From the NCBI GenBank assembly GCA_944388865.1, contig CALXKM010000042.1:1-52423 (forward strand): 52,423 nt of DNA. The letters are read 5' to 3'. The notes under the pieces are model-generated. The model saw only the letters and a program-made list of their open reading frames with translations, was not told the DNA's origin and did not search any database. The position numbers and the translations under genes are program-made. The stretch comes from an uncultured Duodenibacillus sp. (GTDB lineage: Bacteria; Pseudomonadota; Gammaproteobacteria; Burkholderiales; Burkholderiaceae_F). Of the stretch, positions 7,975 through 18,657 are shown piece by piece (position 1 is the stretch's first letter; the number at the start of each line of letters is the position of its first letter).

Positions 7975-10900
7975 TGCTCACCTGCTTTGTTTTCGCGCGG
8001 CTTGATTTCTCCAGTCTTTGAGTCGTACACGACGCTTAGCACCGAGGAGCTGCAGCGGTTTCGGCAGCTGACGTAGGTCGTGCCTCCAACGTAGGGATCA
8101 AGCGTCATGACCGACTTCTCGGGGGTGGCAATAATGAGTTGGAAATGGAAATCTTTAAAGACCGTCAGCGCAATGTCGGTAAATTCGCTGTCAGCCTTAT
8201 CAAAGGCCTCATCCAAAATAACCGGCGCATAGCGCGGATAGTCGCTTTCTTTTCCGCCGAGCTGATAGCGCAAGGCGGCAGCCAAGCAGATCACTGTGAG
8301 CTTTTGCCGCTCGCCACCGGATTTGCCGGTTTCGGCAGGATAGATCTCCACGATCTCTTCTTGTCCGTCGTCGTCGCGCTTAAATTCCACGCCTTTGAAT
8401 TCGACGTGCTGCCGAACGTCAAGCACTTTGTCGCGCCAGCGCAGGACAGCGGGGTCAGCGCTGTTGGGATTGAGCTTCTGGACAAGATCATTGATGAGCT
8501 TGAAGTAGTGCTCTGCCGCCAGCATGTCCTTGGCATCCACTTCGCGGCTCATGATCTCGCGCTGCATTCTCTTAAATTCGAGAACTTCAGCAGGGTTGCG
8601 GTCCGTCACGGCAATGCGAAGGTAAGAAGCAACGCCGTCCTTGCGGTTGAAGACGACGCGCGCAAGAGATTTGTTGACTTCCTGCAGACGCTGCTTGATG
8701 GTGCGGCGCTCGTTGTCAATCTCCTGATAGAGGTCAACGAGATTTTGCCTGGCCTGATTGTTGAGCATGTCTCTGAAGTTGGCTTCAAACTTCGGAAGGC
8801 CCTCTTTTTGCAGAGTTTCCAATTTTTCAAAAAACTCGGGCGCGCTTTCGATGCGAATGTCCAGCTGCAGGGCCGCATCGGGCCAGCGCTGCTTGAACAA
8901 GCCGAAAAAGCTGACGGTCTGTCCTGTCTCAGCGGTAATCGTCTCGGCAAGCGCTTCAGAGATCTGCGCCAATTGCGAGGCCAGACGCTCGCGCGTGCGG
9001 CTCATGGATTGAAGACTGACGGCAAGCTTGAGTTCGAGCACTTTGTTGGTGATGCTCGCCAAAACAGCAGGATCGACCGATGCAGCCTTGAGCTCTTTTT
9101 GATAGTTCTCAAGATCGACTTCAAGAGCCTCAACGCGCTTTTCAGCTTCCTGCCACTGACTGAAGGCGGATTCTTTTTGTATGTTGACTTTGTTTCTTTC
9201 GAGCTTCTTGGCTTCTTTTTCCTTCTCGATGCGATTGAGATCGTGATCATTTTGCAGCAGCGCCTGCAGCTCGTTTTTAATGCGGGCAGCATTGGCCGTG
9301 AGCGTACCGATGTCGATTTGCTCCCATTCGTATTCCAAAGCGCGCTGAGCGAGCTTTATAAATTCATGCACGCGCGCTTCCATGGCGTCTTTTGCCGAGA
9401 TGCTGCTTTGGATGCCGGCAATTTTCTGCCCGAGATCGGCTGCCTGCTCCTTATACAGGGCAAGCTTTTCTTCATTGGAAAATCCCAGCACCCAGCGAGA
9501 GCGGTCAGTGATGTTGTAGCGGTCATCCTTTTCGTGCCGCGTGAGACTGTGCTTGATCTGGCCAGTCATCGTGACTGCGCGCTCATAGTCTTGAAATTCC
9601 GATACGGACTCGACGCATTCGTAATCAAAGCGCGAGGCAAGTTCGCGGGTAATCCACGGCCTCCAGAAGCAGTCCTTGATGTCAAGCTTGCAGGCAATGG
9701 AGCGGGAGCTGACGCTGGGAAGAGTGTCTTTGATTTCCTGGACGCGGTGATAGACAAGCCTGCCGTGCAGGTTGAGCCGATTGACGAGCGAAGCAAAGCG
9801 CTTGTAATTTTCATCGTCGACCAAAACCGAGAGCGCAAAGTTGTGCAGGACGCGTTCAATGGCGCCCTTCCACAAGTCTTCGCTTTCCTTGACCTGCAGA
9901 AGTTCCCCGACAAAGGGCAGCTTCTCGGGAGCAAGGCCAAGTTCCCCAGCCAGACGGTCGCGCAGCTGGACTTGCCGCGCGGGAATGTTTGTTGGACTTT
10001 TTTCCATTGCGGCGATTTCTTCGCGCAATTGACGAAACTTTTGCTCTGCTTCGTGCCGGCTGCCGATGAGTTCATCGCGCCCGGCGCGTATTCTGTTCAA
10101 TTCTTCGACCGTGGATTCCAGACGATCGTTCAAAGAAATCTTGACGTCGGCAAACTCTTGGCGCGTTGTCGGGATCTGCAGCTTGAGCTGCTCGGTCAAG
10201 CGGCTGTACTTGTCGTGCAGCGCCTGAGCTTGGGCAAGCGACTTCTCTTCGCGCTCAAGGTCGCCTTGAAGCCGAACGACTCGTTCGCCTCCTTTTTCGT
10301 AGTACTCACGAGTAAGCTCGCCGATGCGCGCCTCAATGGCTTCGCTTTGCTTGCGAAGGTCTTCGTAATTCTGCTGGGCTTTGGCTTCTTTTTTGAGGGC
10401 CCGCGGGAGTTCATCTTCAATGAGTTCGACCATTTGCGCGGCTCGCCACCCATCAAGAGAGGAAATCATCGCTTCGTTTTGACGCCGCTCGTCAAGAGCC
10501 TGCTGCACGCGCTGATAATGCGTCTGCGCATCGCTGAGGACGGCGATTTGCTCTCGCGCCTTGATGACCGATTCGTGCGCGGCATAAAGTTCAGAAAACA
10601 CGCTCACTAACGTCTCTGCCCTGCCGAATGTTTCGGGTTCGTCGAGCATAAACTTGCGCAGAAATTGATTGAGGTCGCCCAAATTGCGTGCAGACTGCGC
10701 TTTGTGCAGAAGCTTTAAGACCGTGTCGGACTCGATGCCGAAGATGGCCCGGAAATGCTCGCAGTAAGGGGCAAAGCGCGCAAAGCTCTTGGCCTGGGGG
10801 ATTTCCTTGCGAATAAAGCGCCAGTCGTAATCGTGTTCGGCAAAAGGTTCGAGTCGCTTGATATCGAAGTTTTCCGGAACGACGTAGTAATAGCGCGTGA

Positions 10901-11348
10901 CGCGGCTGTCTTCATTGGTCGAGCCGCGAATGATGGCCACAAAAAGCAGAGTGACGACTCTGAAGTCGTTTTTAAAGGTCAGCGCGACGGCGCTCCAGGT
11001 GGACTGCTTTCTGAGGTACTGCGTCACAGAACGCCCTTCGTCGTCTTGCTTCGTTGTCCAGGCGCCTCGTACGTAGGACAGAATCGTTCGGTCGGCCTTG
11101 CGCCCGCCTTCACGTGCGGCCGCGGCATTGAAGTCGATGTCTCTGGGCGGAGTCAGCAGCACGCTCATCGCGTCAAGAAGCGTGGATTTTCCTGATCCTG
11201 AGCCGCCGATGAAAAGGTGCCCTTCAGGAGAGATTTCAATGTCTTGCAGACCGCTGAAAGTACCCCAGTTGTACAACTGGCAGCGGATGAGACGAAACTG
11301 CTCGGCGGCTTCGCCGGCAAAGAGATTCAGAAAAGAGTGTGCTGCCAT
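7971..11348 (-). CDS. jetC: JetC: SMC/MukB-like ATPase of Wadjet
   Basis: A 1125-residue SMC-type protein. The Walker A motif GGSGSGKST is at residues 48-56; the ABC signature (TGKSGGERQKL) and Walker B (APVILDEAFDKAD) lie near residues 980-1050. Between them are two long heptad-rich coiled coils (about 265-430 and 640-760) around a hinge-like globular region. In Wadjet it is the DNA-loop-extruding motor. It is the third gene, 9 bp after jetB and overlapping jetD by 4 bp. The 823-residue open frame on the opposite strand (8139-10610) is a codon-bias artefact. SbcC- or MksB-type ATPases are the alternative, but the four-gene context is decisive. Confidence 0.93.
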   Translation of the reverse strand: MAAHSFLNLFAGEAAEQFRLIRCQLYNWGTFSGLQDIEISPEGHLFIGGSGSGKSTLLDAMSVLLTPPRDIDFNAAAAREGGRKADRTILSYVRGAWTTKQDDEGRSVTQYLRKQSTWSAVALTFKNDFRVVTLLFVAIIRGSTNEDSRVTRYYYVVPENFDIKRLEPFAEHDYDWRFIRKEIPQAKSFARFAPYCEHFRAIFGIESDTVLKLLHKAQSARNLGDLNQFLRKFMLDEPETFGRAETLVSVFSELYAAHESVIKAREQIAVLSDAQTHYQRVQQALDERRQNEAMISSLDGWRAAQMVELIEDELPRALKKEAKAQQNYEDLRKQSEAIEARIGELTREYYEKGGERVVRLQGDLEREEKSLAQAQALHDKYSRLTEQLKLQIPTTRQEFADVKISLNDRLESTVEELNRIRAGRDELIGSRHEAEQKFRQLREEIAAMEKSPTNIPARQVQLRDRLAGELGLAPEKLPFVGELLQVKESEDLWKGAIERVLHNFALSVLVDDENYKRFASLVNRLNLHGRLVYHRVQEIKDTLPSVSSRSIACKLDIKDCFWRPWITRELASRFDYECVESVSEFQDYERAVTMTGQIKHSLTRHEKDDRYNITDRSRWVLGFSNEEKLALYKEQAADLGQKIAGIQSSISAKDAMEARVHEFIKLAQRALEYEWEQIDIGTLTANAARIKNELQALLQNDHDLNRIEKEKEAKKLERNKVNIQKESAFSQWQEAEKRVEALEVDLENYQKELKAASVDPAVLASITNKVLELKLAVSLQSMSRTRERLASQLAQISEALAETITAETGQTVSFFGLFKQRWPDAALQLDIRIESAPEFFEKLETLQKEGLPKFEANFRDMLNNQARQNLVDLYQEIDNERRTIKQRLQEVNKSLARVVFNRKDGVASYLRIAVTDRNPAEVLEFKRMQREIMSREVDAKDMLAAEHYFKLINDLVQKLNPNSADPAVLRWRDKVLDVRQHVEFKGVEFKRDDDGQEEIVEIYPAETGKSGGERQKLTVICLAAALRYQLGGKESDYPRYAPVILDEAFDKADSEFTDIALTVFKDFHFQLIIATPEKSVMTLDPYVGGTTYVSCRNRCSSSVLSVVYDSKTGEIKPRENKAGEQ

Positions 11349-11357
11349 GGCAAAAGC

Positions 11358-12062
11358 TTATTCCTGATCGTCGATTTGGTCGTTGTCTTCTTCGTCCTCA
11401 GCCTCTAAATCAGCGGCTGCCTGCATGTCGCGCTGGGCTTTGGCTTCGTAGGCATTTTTAAGGGCGCTGATTTCTTCGGCGTTGAAGATGAGCTCAAGCA
11501 CAGGACTGATCTCATACATTTGGGACTGCCCTGCCCGCCTGAGAAGCTTTCTTTCCTGCAGGCGCGTAAGGACGGCGTTGACATGCTGCTTGAAGATGCG
11601 CTCGTTGCTTCTGGATGAGGCATCAAAGGTTTTGAGAATTTCCTCTACGCTGTCGGCTGCAATAAAGCCGCGCTCTCCTTTTTCCTTGGCTTCAATGAGC
11701 CTTTGGCGCATTTCCAAAAGCAGCACGGAATCAAGGTACGTTAGATGAAATTCGCGAAGCAGTTGCGGAGCGTCAAGTTCGCCCGTGTCTGCCTGCCGGC
11801 AGAAAGCAATGCCGAGCTCTTCGTCGCATACAAGAGTCAAAAAGAGGTTGTTGAGCATTGACTCGATCGCTTCGCGCGAGAGTACAAGCGTCTCCCAGAG
11901 ATGCTTCTTGTCGGCCCGCAGAAGGTATGGGCCGCGCAGAAGAGTCACCAAAAGCTGGCGTTGATCAAAGTTGAGCACTCCGGCATCGCCCTCAAAAAGC
12001 GGCTCTGTCGGTCTGATGTTCTGCAGTTGCGCGTCTTCTGATCTGACTGGCTGGTGCGGCAT
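11358..12062 (-). CDS. jetB: JetB: Wadjet KITE-like subunit (DUF4194)
   Basis: A 234-residue protein of the DUF4194 type, the MukE/KITE-like partner that links the kleisin to the SMC ATPase. Visible features are tandem winged-helix-like segments (for example ERIFKQHVNAVLTRLQERKLL near 165-185) and an acidic C-terminal tail rich in Asp and Glu (DLEAEDEEDNDQIDDQE). It lies 30 bp after jetA and 9 bp before jetC in one operon. Assignment rests on size, position and pattern. Confidence 0.87.
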   Translation of the reverse strand: MPHQPVRSEDAQLQNIRPTEPLFEGDAGVLNFDQRQLLVTLLRGPYLLRADKKHLWETLVLSREAIESMLNNLFLTLVCDEELGIAFCRQADTGELDAPQLLREFHLTYLDSVLLLEMRQRLIEAKEKGERGFIAADSVEEILKTFDASSRSNERIFKQHVNAVLTRLQERKLLRRAGQSQMYEISPVLELIFNAEEISALKNAYEAKAQRDMQAAADLEAEDEEDNDQIDDQE

Positions 12063-12092
12063 GGCTGAAGATAATTTTTAGGTTGGTTGGTT

Positions 12093-13583
12093 TCAGATCG
12101 TCTCAGAGCTTTTCTGCGCGCCGCTCGAGAGGCTCTTGCGGCTTGCCTGAGTGAAAAGAAGCATGGGAATATGAGCTTTGACGAGCTGACCGAATCTGTC
12201 GGTCCAGCTCACGGAAATCGACTGCTCTGGATTTTGCATGCCGCAGCGCAAGGCAAGGCTGATCAAGCCGACAACGCTTGCCAAGCCTTGCTTTGCTGGG
12301 TGCAGTGCAAGCACATCGGCCACGGTTGCCGCCTGCTGCTTGTCGAGGACGTCAAGAACGCATGATTTGAGCCAAGGATAGTTGATTTCAGACTCCTGCA
12401 CGCGGCGGGCGAGCTCGGAGAAATCGACTTGAGCGACCTGAGCCTGAAGCATCTGCTCGGGCGTAGCTTCCGTCTGTGGATCGTAGAGATTGACGCAGGA
12501 GACGCTTGAGACTTTGACAGAGCTTCGAGGCAGGATGAAAACGGCCTTTTGCGGGTTGATGCCTTCACGCTTTTGCAGTGCTTCTCGCCTGGCATCGTTG
12601 ATGAGCTGCGAAATGCGGCGGTCTTGCTGGTAGTCTCGGCTTTGCACGACATGCTTGAGCGAAGAGGCAAGCCGCTTCATGACGGCCTGGGTTTCGCGGG
12701 CTCTGAGATTCAAGTTGCGGCGCATGTAGGCGATGTCGTTGCGATTTTTGTCGCTCAGCATGCCGTCCCAGAAGCTGCGCTGCTGCAGGGTGTCAACGGC
12801 ATCTTCAATTTGAGAAGTAGCTGCCGGATCGTTGATGAAGTTGTAAAACGACCGGAAGGTTTTGCCCTCCTCGCTTTCGGAAATGCGGTCGTACCCGGCA
12901 AAGAACCCTTCGAGGATGCTTCCTGCCGTGCCGTCGTTGCGCATGATGTCCTCGTGAAGCTCCCGTGAGAGCTCGTAGAAGCGATCGCGCACGCGGTAGA
13001 AGTCGCCGTTGAGGTTTTCGAGCATCTCAAGCAGATCGAAGATCTGCGCCCTAACCTCTGCATCTGATGCGACGTCGACTTTGCCCTGTCGAACCAGAGC
13101 AATTTGCTCCTCAATGCGCCGACGGTCTTCTTCAAGAAGCGCGACTCGATCTTCGATGTTGACGTCGGTGTCTAGAACAAGTTTTCTGATGGCGTGAATG
13201 ACGAGCTCAAGGCGGCTTTCGGTTGGAGACGTGCGCTCGGAGCGTTGGCTTGAAATGAAGCGAATGGCTTCGTGGGCTGCCGAGGTGAGTTCGTAGACCG
13301 GTTCCTGCTGGCCTTCCAGATAGCGCAGCGTGATGAAATTGCTTTTGCGCCAAAGATTTGCCTTCACTGCTGCCTGTGATGATTCAACCGTGGCGTCTTC
13401 AATTTCATTCAGATAGTCCGTCAGCCGGGAAATAAAGACGGATGCAGGAAGAGACTTCTCGTTGTCAAAGAGAAGCGCCTGAAGACAGCCAAGCGTCTCG
13501 GGCGCCGTATCTGAGGCCAGAAGTTCCCACATTGGCAGCCTGCGCATGGCGCGGTAGGTCTCAACGGTGGTTTTGACGGACAT
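12093..13583 (-). CDS. jetA: JetA: Wadjet kleisin-like subunit (DUF3375)
   Basis: A 496-residue protein of the DUF3375 type. The N-terminus (TYRAMRRLPMWELLASDTAPETLGCLQ...) is the winged-helix start expected of this family, followed by helical and coiled-coil stretches (LLEEDRRRIEEQIALVRQG) like MukF kleisins. The ATG at 13583 is preferred over an in-frame TTG at 13655 because the family usually starts close to this segment. It is the first gene of jetABCD. The kleisin bridges the SMC heads and binds the KITE subunit. Confidence 0.9.
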   Translation of the reverse strand: MSVKTTVETYRAMRRLPMWELLASDTAPETLGCLQALLFDNEKSLPASVFISRLTDYLNEIEDATVESSQAAVKANLWRKSNFITLRYLEGQQEPVYELTSAAHEAIRFISSQRSERTSPTESRLELVIHAIRKLVLDTDVNIEDRVALLEEDRRRIEEQIALVRQGKVDVASDAEVRAQIFDLLEMLENLNGDFYRVRDRFYELSRELHEDIMRNDGTAGSILEGFFAGYDRISESEEGKTFRSFYNFINDPAATSQIEDAVDTLQQRSFWDGMLSDKNRNDIAYMRRNLNLRARETQAVMKRLASSLKHVVQSRDYQQDRRISQLINDARREALQKREGINPQKAVFILPRSSVKVSSVSCVNLYDPQTEATPEQMLQAQVAQVDFSELARRVQESEINYPWLKSCVLDVLDKQQAATVADVLALHPAKQGLASVVGLISLALRCGMQNPEQSISVSWTDRFGQLVKAHIPMLLFTQASRKSLSSGAQKSSETI

Positions 13584-13752
13584 CGAAAGCGGGCAGATGA
13601 AGTGGTCGAACTTGCCGCAGTGTACCTTAAAGATGGATAAGAAGCTCAGCTTCAAAAGCCGCTGTTCGGATCAAAGAGATGATAATGGTGTTGGTCAGAG
13701 GACCTGCGCAAGGCGAATGTGCAAATTGTTTGACCTCAAAAGGATTGAGGAA

Positions 13753-13790
13753 GCCGTTCTTGTTGGCTCTCAGAGCGAGGCAAGAACGGC
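13753..13790 (-). terminator. Long hairpin between the M20D gene and the Wadjet operon
   Basis: GCCGTTCTTG (13753-13762) and CAAGAACGGC (13781-13790) form a perfect 10-bp stem with further pairing inside the loop. It lies 23 bp after the amidohydrolase stop on the minus strand and about 170 bp before jetA, so it probably ends the upstream transcript and insulates the Wadjet operon. The T-tract after it is weak (TTCCTC). Confidence 0.55.
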
Positions 13791-13812
13791 AAAACAGACT
13801 CGCAGCAGAAGC

Positions 13813-14916
13813 TTAGCCTAGGAGCTTGCGAGCAATGTCCTTCCAAACTTTGACGCCGTTGACCATGTACTGCGTTTGAAAAGTCATGTCGCGCTTGTGC
13901 AGGCCGGGAGCGGCGCCTACCCCGACGCCGAAATATGCGGTGCGCACGGAGGGCTTTTTGACTTTGTAGAAATGAAAGTCTTCGCCGCCGCCGCCCGTGG
14001 GAGGCACGAGCTTGTCTGGACCAATTTGGGTGCGAATGCTCTCTTCGATCATGGCTACAAGCTCAGGGTCGTAATCCGATGCCGGGCAATAGTCGATCTG
14101 CGTCCAGGTGAGTCGCCCGCCATAGGCCAAGGCCGTGCTTTGCGCCATGGTGTTCATCGAGTCGAGCATCTTGGTGAGAAGCGGATTGGTAGCCGCTCTC
14201 AGGTCAAAGACAATCTCGCACCAGCCGCTGGTGTTGTTGTAGGCGCCGGGTTCGCCCGTGATGCGCGTGGCCTTGGTTGACCAGCTCGCGTTGGGGTCGA
14301 GCCGGATCGAGTTGACCATGCCGATGTAGGAAGCGGCCATGTCGATGGGATTGATGCCCTGATGCGGGCGCGAGGCGTGCGCAATTGATCCTTCAAAGCG
14401 CACTTTGACTGTGGCGCAGGCTACGTGGGTGACTTCGGCTGACATAGACCCTGCAGGCACGTCCATGATCGGGCGGATATGCGCGCCGATGGCAATGTCG
14501 ACGTCGTCGAGAACGCCGTCATTGATCATGGCCAGCGCCCCGGTTAAGTCTTCTTCGCCGGGTTGAAAGATGATCTTGAGCTTTCCTTTTTTGACGATGT
14601 CCTTAAAGGATCCGGCGGCGGCAAGAAGCATCGAGCAGTGCGCGTCATGTCCGCAGGCGTGTACGGCAACGATGCTGCCGTCGGGATTTGAATAAGGCAG
14701 CGCATCCATGTCGGCGCGAAACATCACGCAGGGGCCTTCAACGCCTGAATCAATGGTTGCAACGATGCCAAAGCCGCCGACGTGCTCGACATAAGCAATG
14801 TCGAGTTCCTTGAGCGTTTTGGCAATGTAGGCAGAAGTGCGCTCTTCGTGTCCGCTGGTTTCGGCCAACGGATGCAGCGCATTGTAGTAAATGACCGGAT
14901 TGACTGAATCTGACAT
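13813..14916 (-). CDS. M20D family amidohydrolase
   Basis: A 367-residue cytoplasmic protein without signal peptide. The M20D metal motif HACGHDAH is at residues 86-93, the catalytic pair EE is at 121-122 (FQPGEED) and a metal-binding His follows in IGAHIRP; a late His in PTGGGGEDFHFY completes the site. The family hydrolyses N-acyl amino acids or aminoacyl amides (hippurate-, indoleacetyl- and p-aminobenzoyl-glutamate-type substrates); the specific one is not shown. The gene follows a small membrane protein gene by 18 bp on the same strand, suggesting one transcript. Confidence 0.9.
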   Translation of the reverse strand: MSDSVNPVIYYNALHPLAETSGHEERTSAYIAKTLKELDIAYVEHVGGFGIVATIDSGVEGPCVMFRADMDALPYSNPDGSIVAVHACGHDAHCSMLLAAAGSFKDIVKKGKLKIIFQPGEEDLTGALAMINDGVLDDVDIAIGAHIRPIMDVPAGSMSAEVTHVACATVKVRFEGSIAHASRPHQGINPIDMAASYIGMVNSIRLDPNASWSTKATRITGEPGAYNNTSGWCEIVFDLRAATNPLLTKMLDSMNTMAQSTALAYGGRLTWTQIDYCPASDYDPELVAMIEESIRTQIGPDKLVPPTGGGGEDFHFYKVKKPSVRTAYFGVGVGAAPGLHKRDMTFQTQYMVNGVKVWKDIARKLLG

Positions 14917-14934
14917 GGCTAAAGATTGAAGAGT

Positions 14935-15417
14935 TTATTTAGTGGGAGCAATAGCAACAGGCATGGCGCCGGCGAGGTCTTCGGCCGTCACTTTGCCGTT
15001 GAGGATGTCCATGATCTTGATTTTGCGCGCTTCGTTGATTTCATCGACTGTGAGCCCCAAAGCTTTGCGCTCGTCGTCGGGCTTTCGGTCAGTATTTTTG
15101 GCACCGATGGCGTGCGTCAGAAGCATGTAGCGCAAGGCCTTGCGCGAGGCTTCGGTGCCGGCATCTGAGTCGCGCACGCAGTCGCTCAAGCCGATGGCAG
15201 CAGTTTTGTTGCCGGCTTTGACCGATGCGGCATACAGACTGCAGGCTTTTTTGACGTCTTCGGGCGTCGGCGACGACTTCATGATGAGATTGGCCTTGGC
15301 AAGCTCCTCAACGCCGGGCTCAGGCTGGGGAGAAAATTGCATCCACAGTGCAATGATGAGAAAACCGCCAAAGAGAATTTTGGCGACTTTGTCTTTATCT
15401 TTTGAGCTAACCTGCAT
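14935..15417 (-). CDS. Small membrane-anchored protein, function unknown
   Basis: A 160-residue protein with one N-terminal membrane segment (about 13-27, KILFGGFLIIALWMQF region) after a Lys-rich start, so the rest probably faces the periplasm. The body is helical; the KACSLYAASVKAGNKTAAIGLSDC part loosely recalls a Sel1/TPR-like repeat, but not enough to call. It is 18 bp upstream of the M20D amidohydrolase gene and likely co-transcribed. I do not recognise the family. Confidence 0.7.
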   Translation of the reverse strand: MQVSSKDKDKVAKILFGGFLIIALWMQFSPQPEPGVEELAKANLIMKSSPTPEDVKKACSLYAASVKAGNKTAAIGLSDCVRDSDAGTEASRKALRYMLLTHAIGAKNTDRKPDDERKALGLTVDEINEARKIKIMDILNGKVTAEDLAGAMPVAIAPTK

Positions 15418-15509
15418 TTTGTTGTTTTAGAAAAAGCGAGTCGGACTAGAATTGTCATCATAGTGCATCTGCCGCAAGCTTTGCACCGGCCGTTTGCACA
15501 TAAAGCACA

Positions 15510-17700
<2,191 letters not shown>

Positions 17701-17733
17701 ATAAAGAAGTAGGCTCCATTGCTCCCGCTTCAG

Positions 17734-17762
17734 GCCTCCGGCATTTCGCCGGGGGCTTTTTA
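17734..17762 (+). terminator. thiC terminator
   Basis: GCCTCCGGC and GCCGGGGGC pair over 9 bp (one G-U) around a 5-nt loop and are followed by TTTTTAA. Confidence 0.9.
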
Positions 17763-17793
17763 ATGAAAAAGCATTTTCAAAGGAAATTCCGCA

Positions 17794-17805
17794 GAAAATA
17801 CTTTT
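17794..17805 (+). repeat. Dispersed intergenic motif GAAAATACTTTT, copy 3
   Basis: Perfect 12-mer, about 30 bp after the thiC terminator. Confidence 0.6.
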
Positions 17806-18156
17806 TGACCTCAAACGCATAAACGAGCGCTCGAAAAAATTTGAGGGCAAATAAATGCGCTTTAGCCGCACCGCCGAAAATTTTGAAAAGGCCTGCATCC
17901 GTCACGAGGCAGCCGACAGGGTGATCAGTCAAGCAGGAACAAGACGCGAAAAAAATTTCGGCTTCATTGCCTAGAAGACAAATAGGGATTAGTGATTGAT
18001 AAAACCTAATCATCAAGATGTTGTATTGCCTAGCGGATCACCGGAATATCGCGTCAAAAATTCCCCGTGCTCAAAAAATAAGCAAGCGTTGCAATCGTAC
18101 GAAAAAATCTCATCGCAAAGAATTCGCTTAGAAAAGATAATCGCTCGAAAACTAGT

Positions 18157-18320
18157 TGTTAAATGCTATAACAGTTGAAATACGATAACTAAACAATCAA
18201 CAGCCGCGCTAAAAATTTCGTTAAGAGCAATGAATTTTCGGGGAATTTGATATTTTGGACTTTCCTGTTTCGTGGTGACATAATTAACATAATCATGAAT
18301 GTTAAATGCTTTAATGATTA
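18157..18320. promoter_or_regulatory. Repeats upstream of the hipBA-like operon (candidate operators)
   Basis: TGTTAAATGCT occurs at 18157-18167 and again at 18300-18310. Around the second copy lie TTAACAT (18284-18290)/ATGTTAA (18299-18305) and TAATCAT (18290-18296)/ATGATTA (18314-18320), two nested 7-bp inverted repeats ending 14 bp before the start codon. Such dyads are typical binding sites for an autoregulating HipB-type protein. Confidence 0.5.
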
Positions 18321-18333
18321 GGATTTCAACAAT

Positions 18334-18657
18334 ATGAGACCCTCTCTGGCGATCGAGGAATCTTTGCAAGCGCTTGGCTGCAACCTGAAAATTGCCCGTT
18401 TGAAGCGTCGCCTCCCCCAGTCCGTGCTCGCTGAACGTGCCGGCATCGGTTTGTCGACTCTGGTCAAGATAGAAAAAGGCGATTGCGGCGTGGCGATCGG
18501 TACGGTCGCCGCGGTCGTGCATGCGCTTGGATTGGGAACCCCCTTTTCCGAGATTGCGCTCTCTGACCCCCTTGGTCAGGCGCTTGAGGCGGAAACTCTG
18601 CCCAAGCGTATCCGTACGCCGAAAAAGTCTGCCAAGCCGCTGACCGCTGGTCTTTGA
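18334..18657 (+). CDS. HipB-like XRE regulator/antitoxin
   Basis: A 107-residue protein with an XRE helix-turn-helix at about residues 20-60 (LPQSVLAERAGIGLSTLVKI), followed by a basic C-terminal tail. In HipBA pairs this protein represses the operon and holds HipA inactive. Its stop TGA shares one base with the ATG of the HipA-like gene, so the two are coupled. Repeats just upstream fit autoregulation. Confidence 0.85.
   Translation: MRPSLAIEESLQALGCNLKIARLKRRLPQSVLAERAGIGLSTLVKIEKGDCGVAIGTVAAVVHALGLGTPFSEIALSDPLGQALEAETLPKRIRTPKKSAKPLTAGL

Larger units (their letters stand above)
17763..18333. other. A/T-rich gap upstream of hipBA-like genes
   Basis: About 570 bp without a supported gene; short open frames have no recognisable motif. 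It holds a GAAAATACTTTT copy (17794-17805) and repeats near the hipB-like start that probably act as operators. Confidence 0.5.

Noticed and set aside
8139-10610. 823-residue open frame on the plus strand opposite jetC
   Set aside because: It is fully antisense to a well supported SMC ATPase, has no Shine-Dalgarno or known motif and has the Phe/Leu-rich composition expected of a reversed coiled-coil gene.
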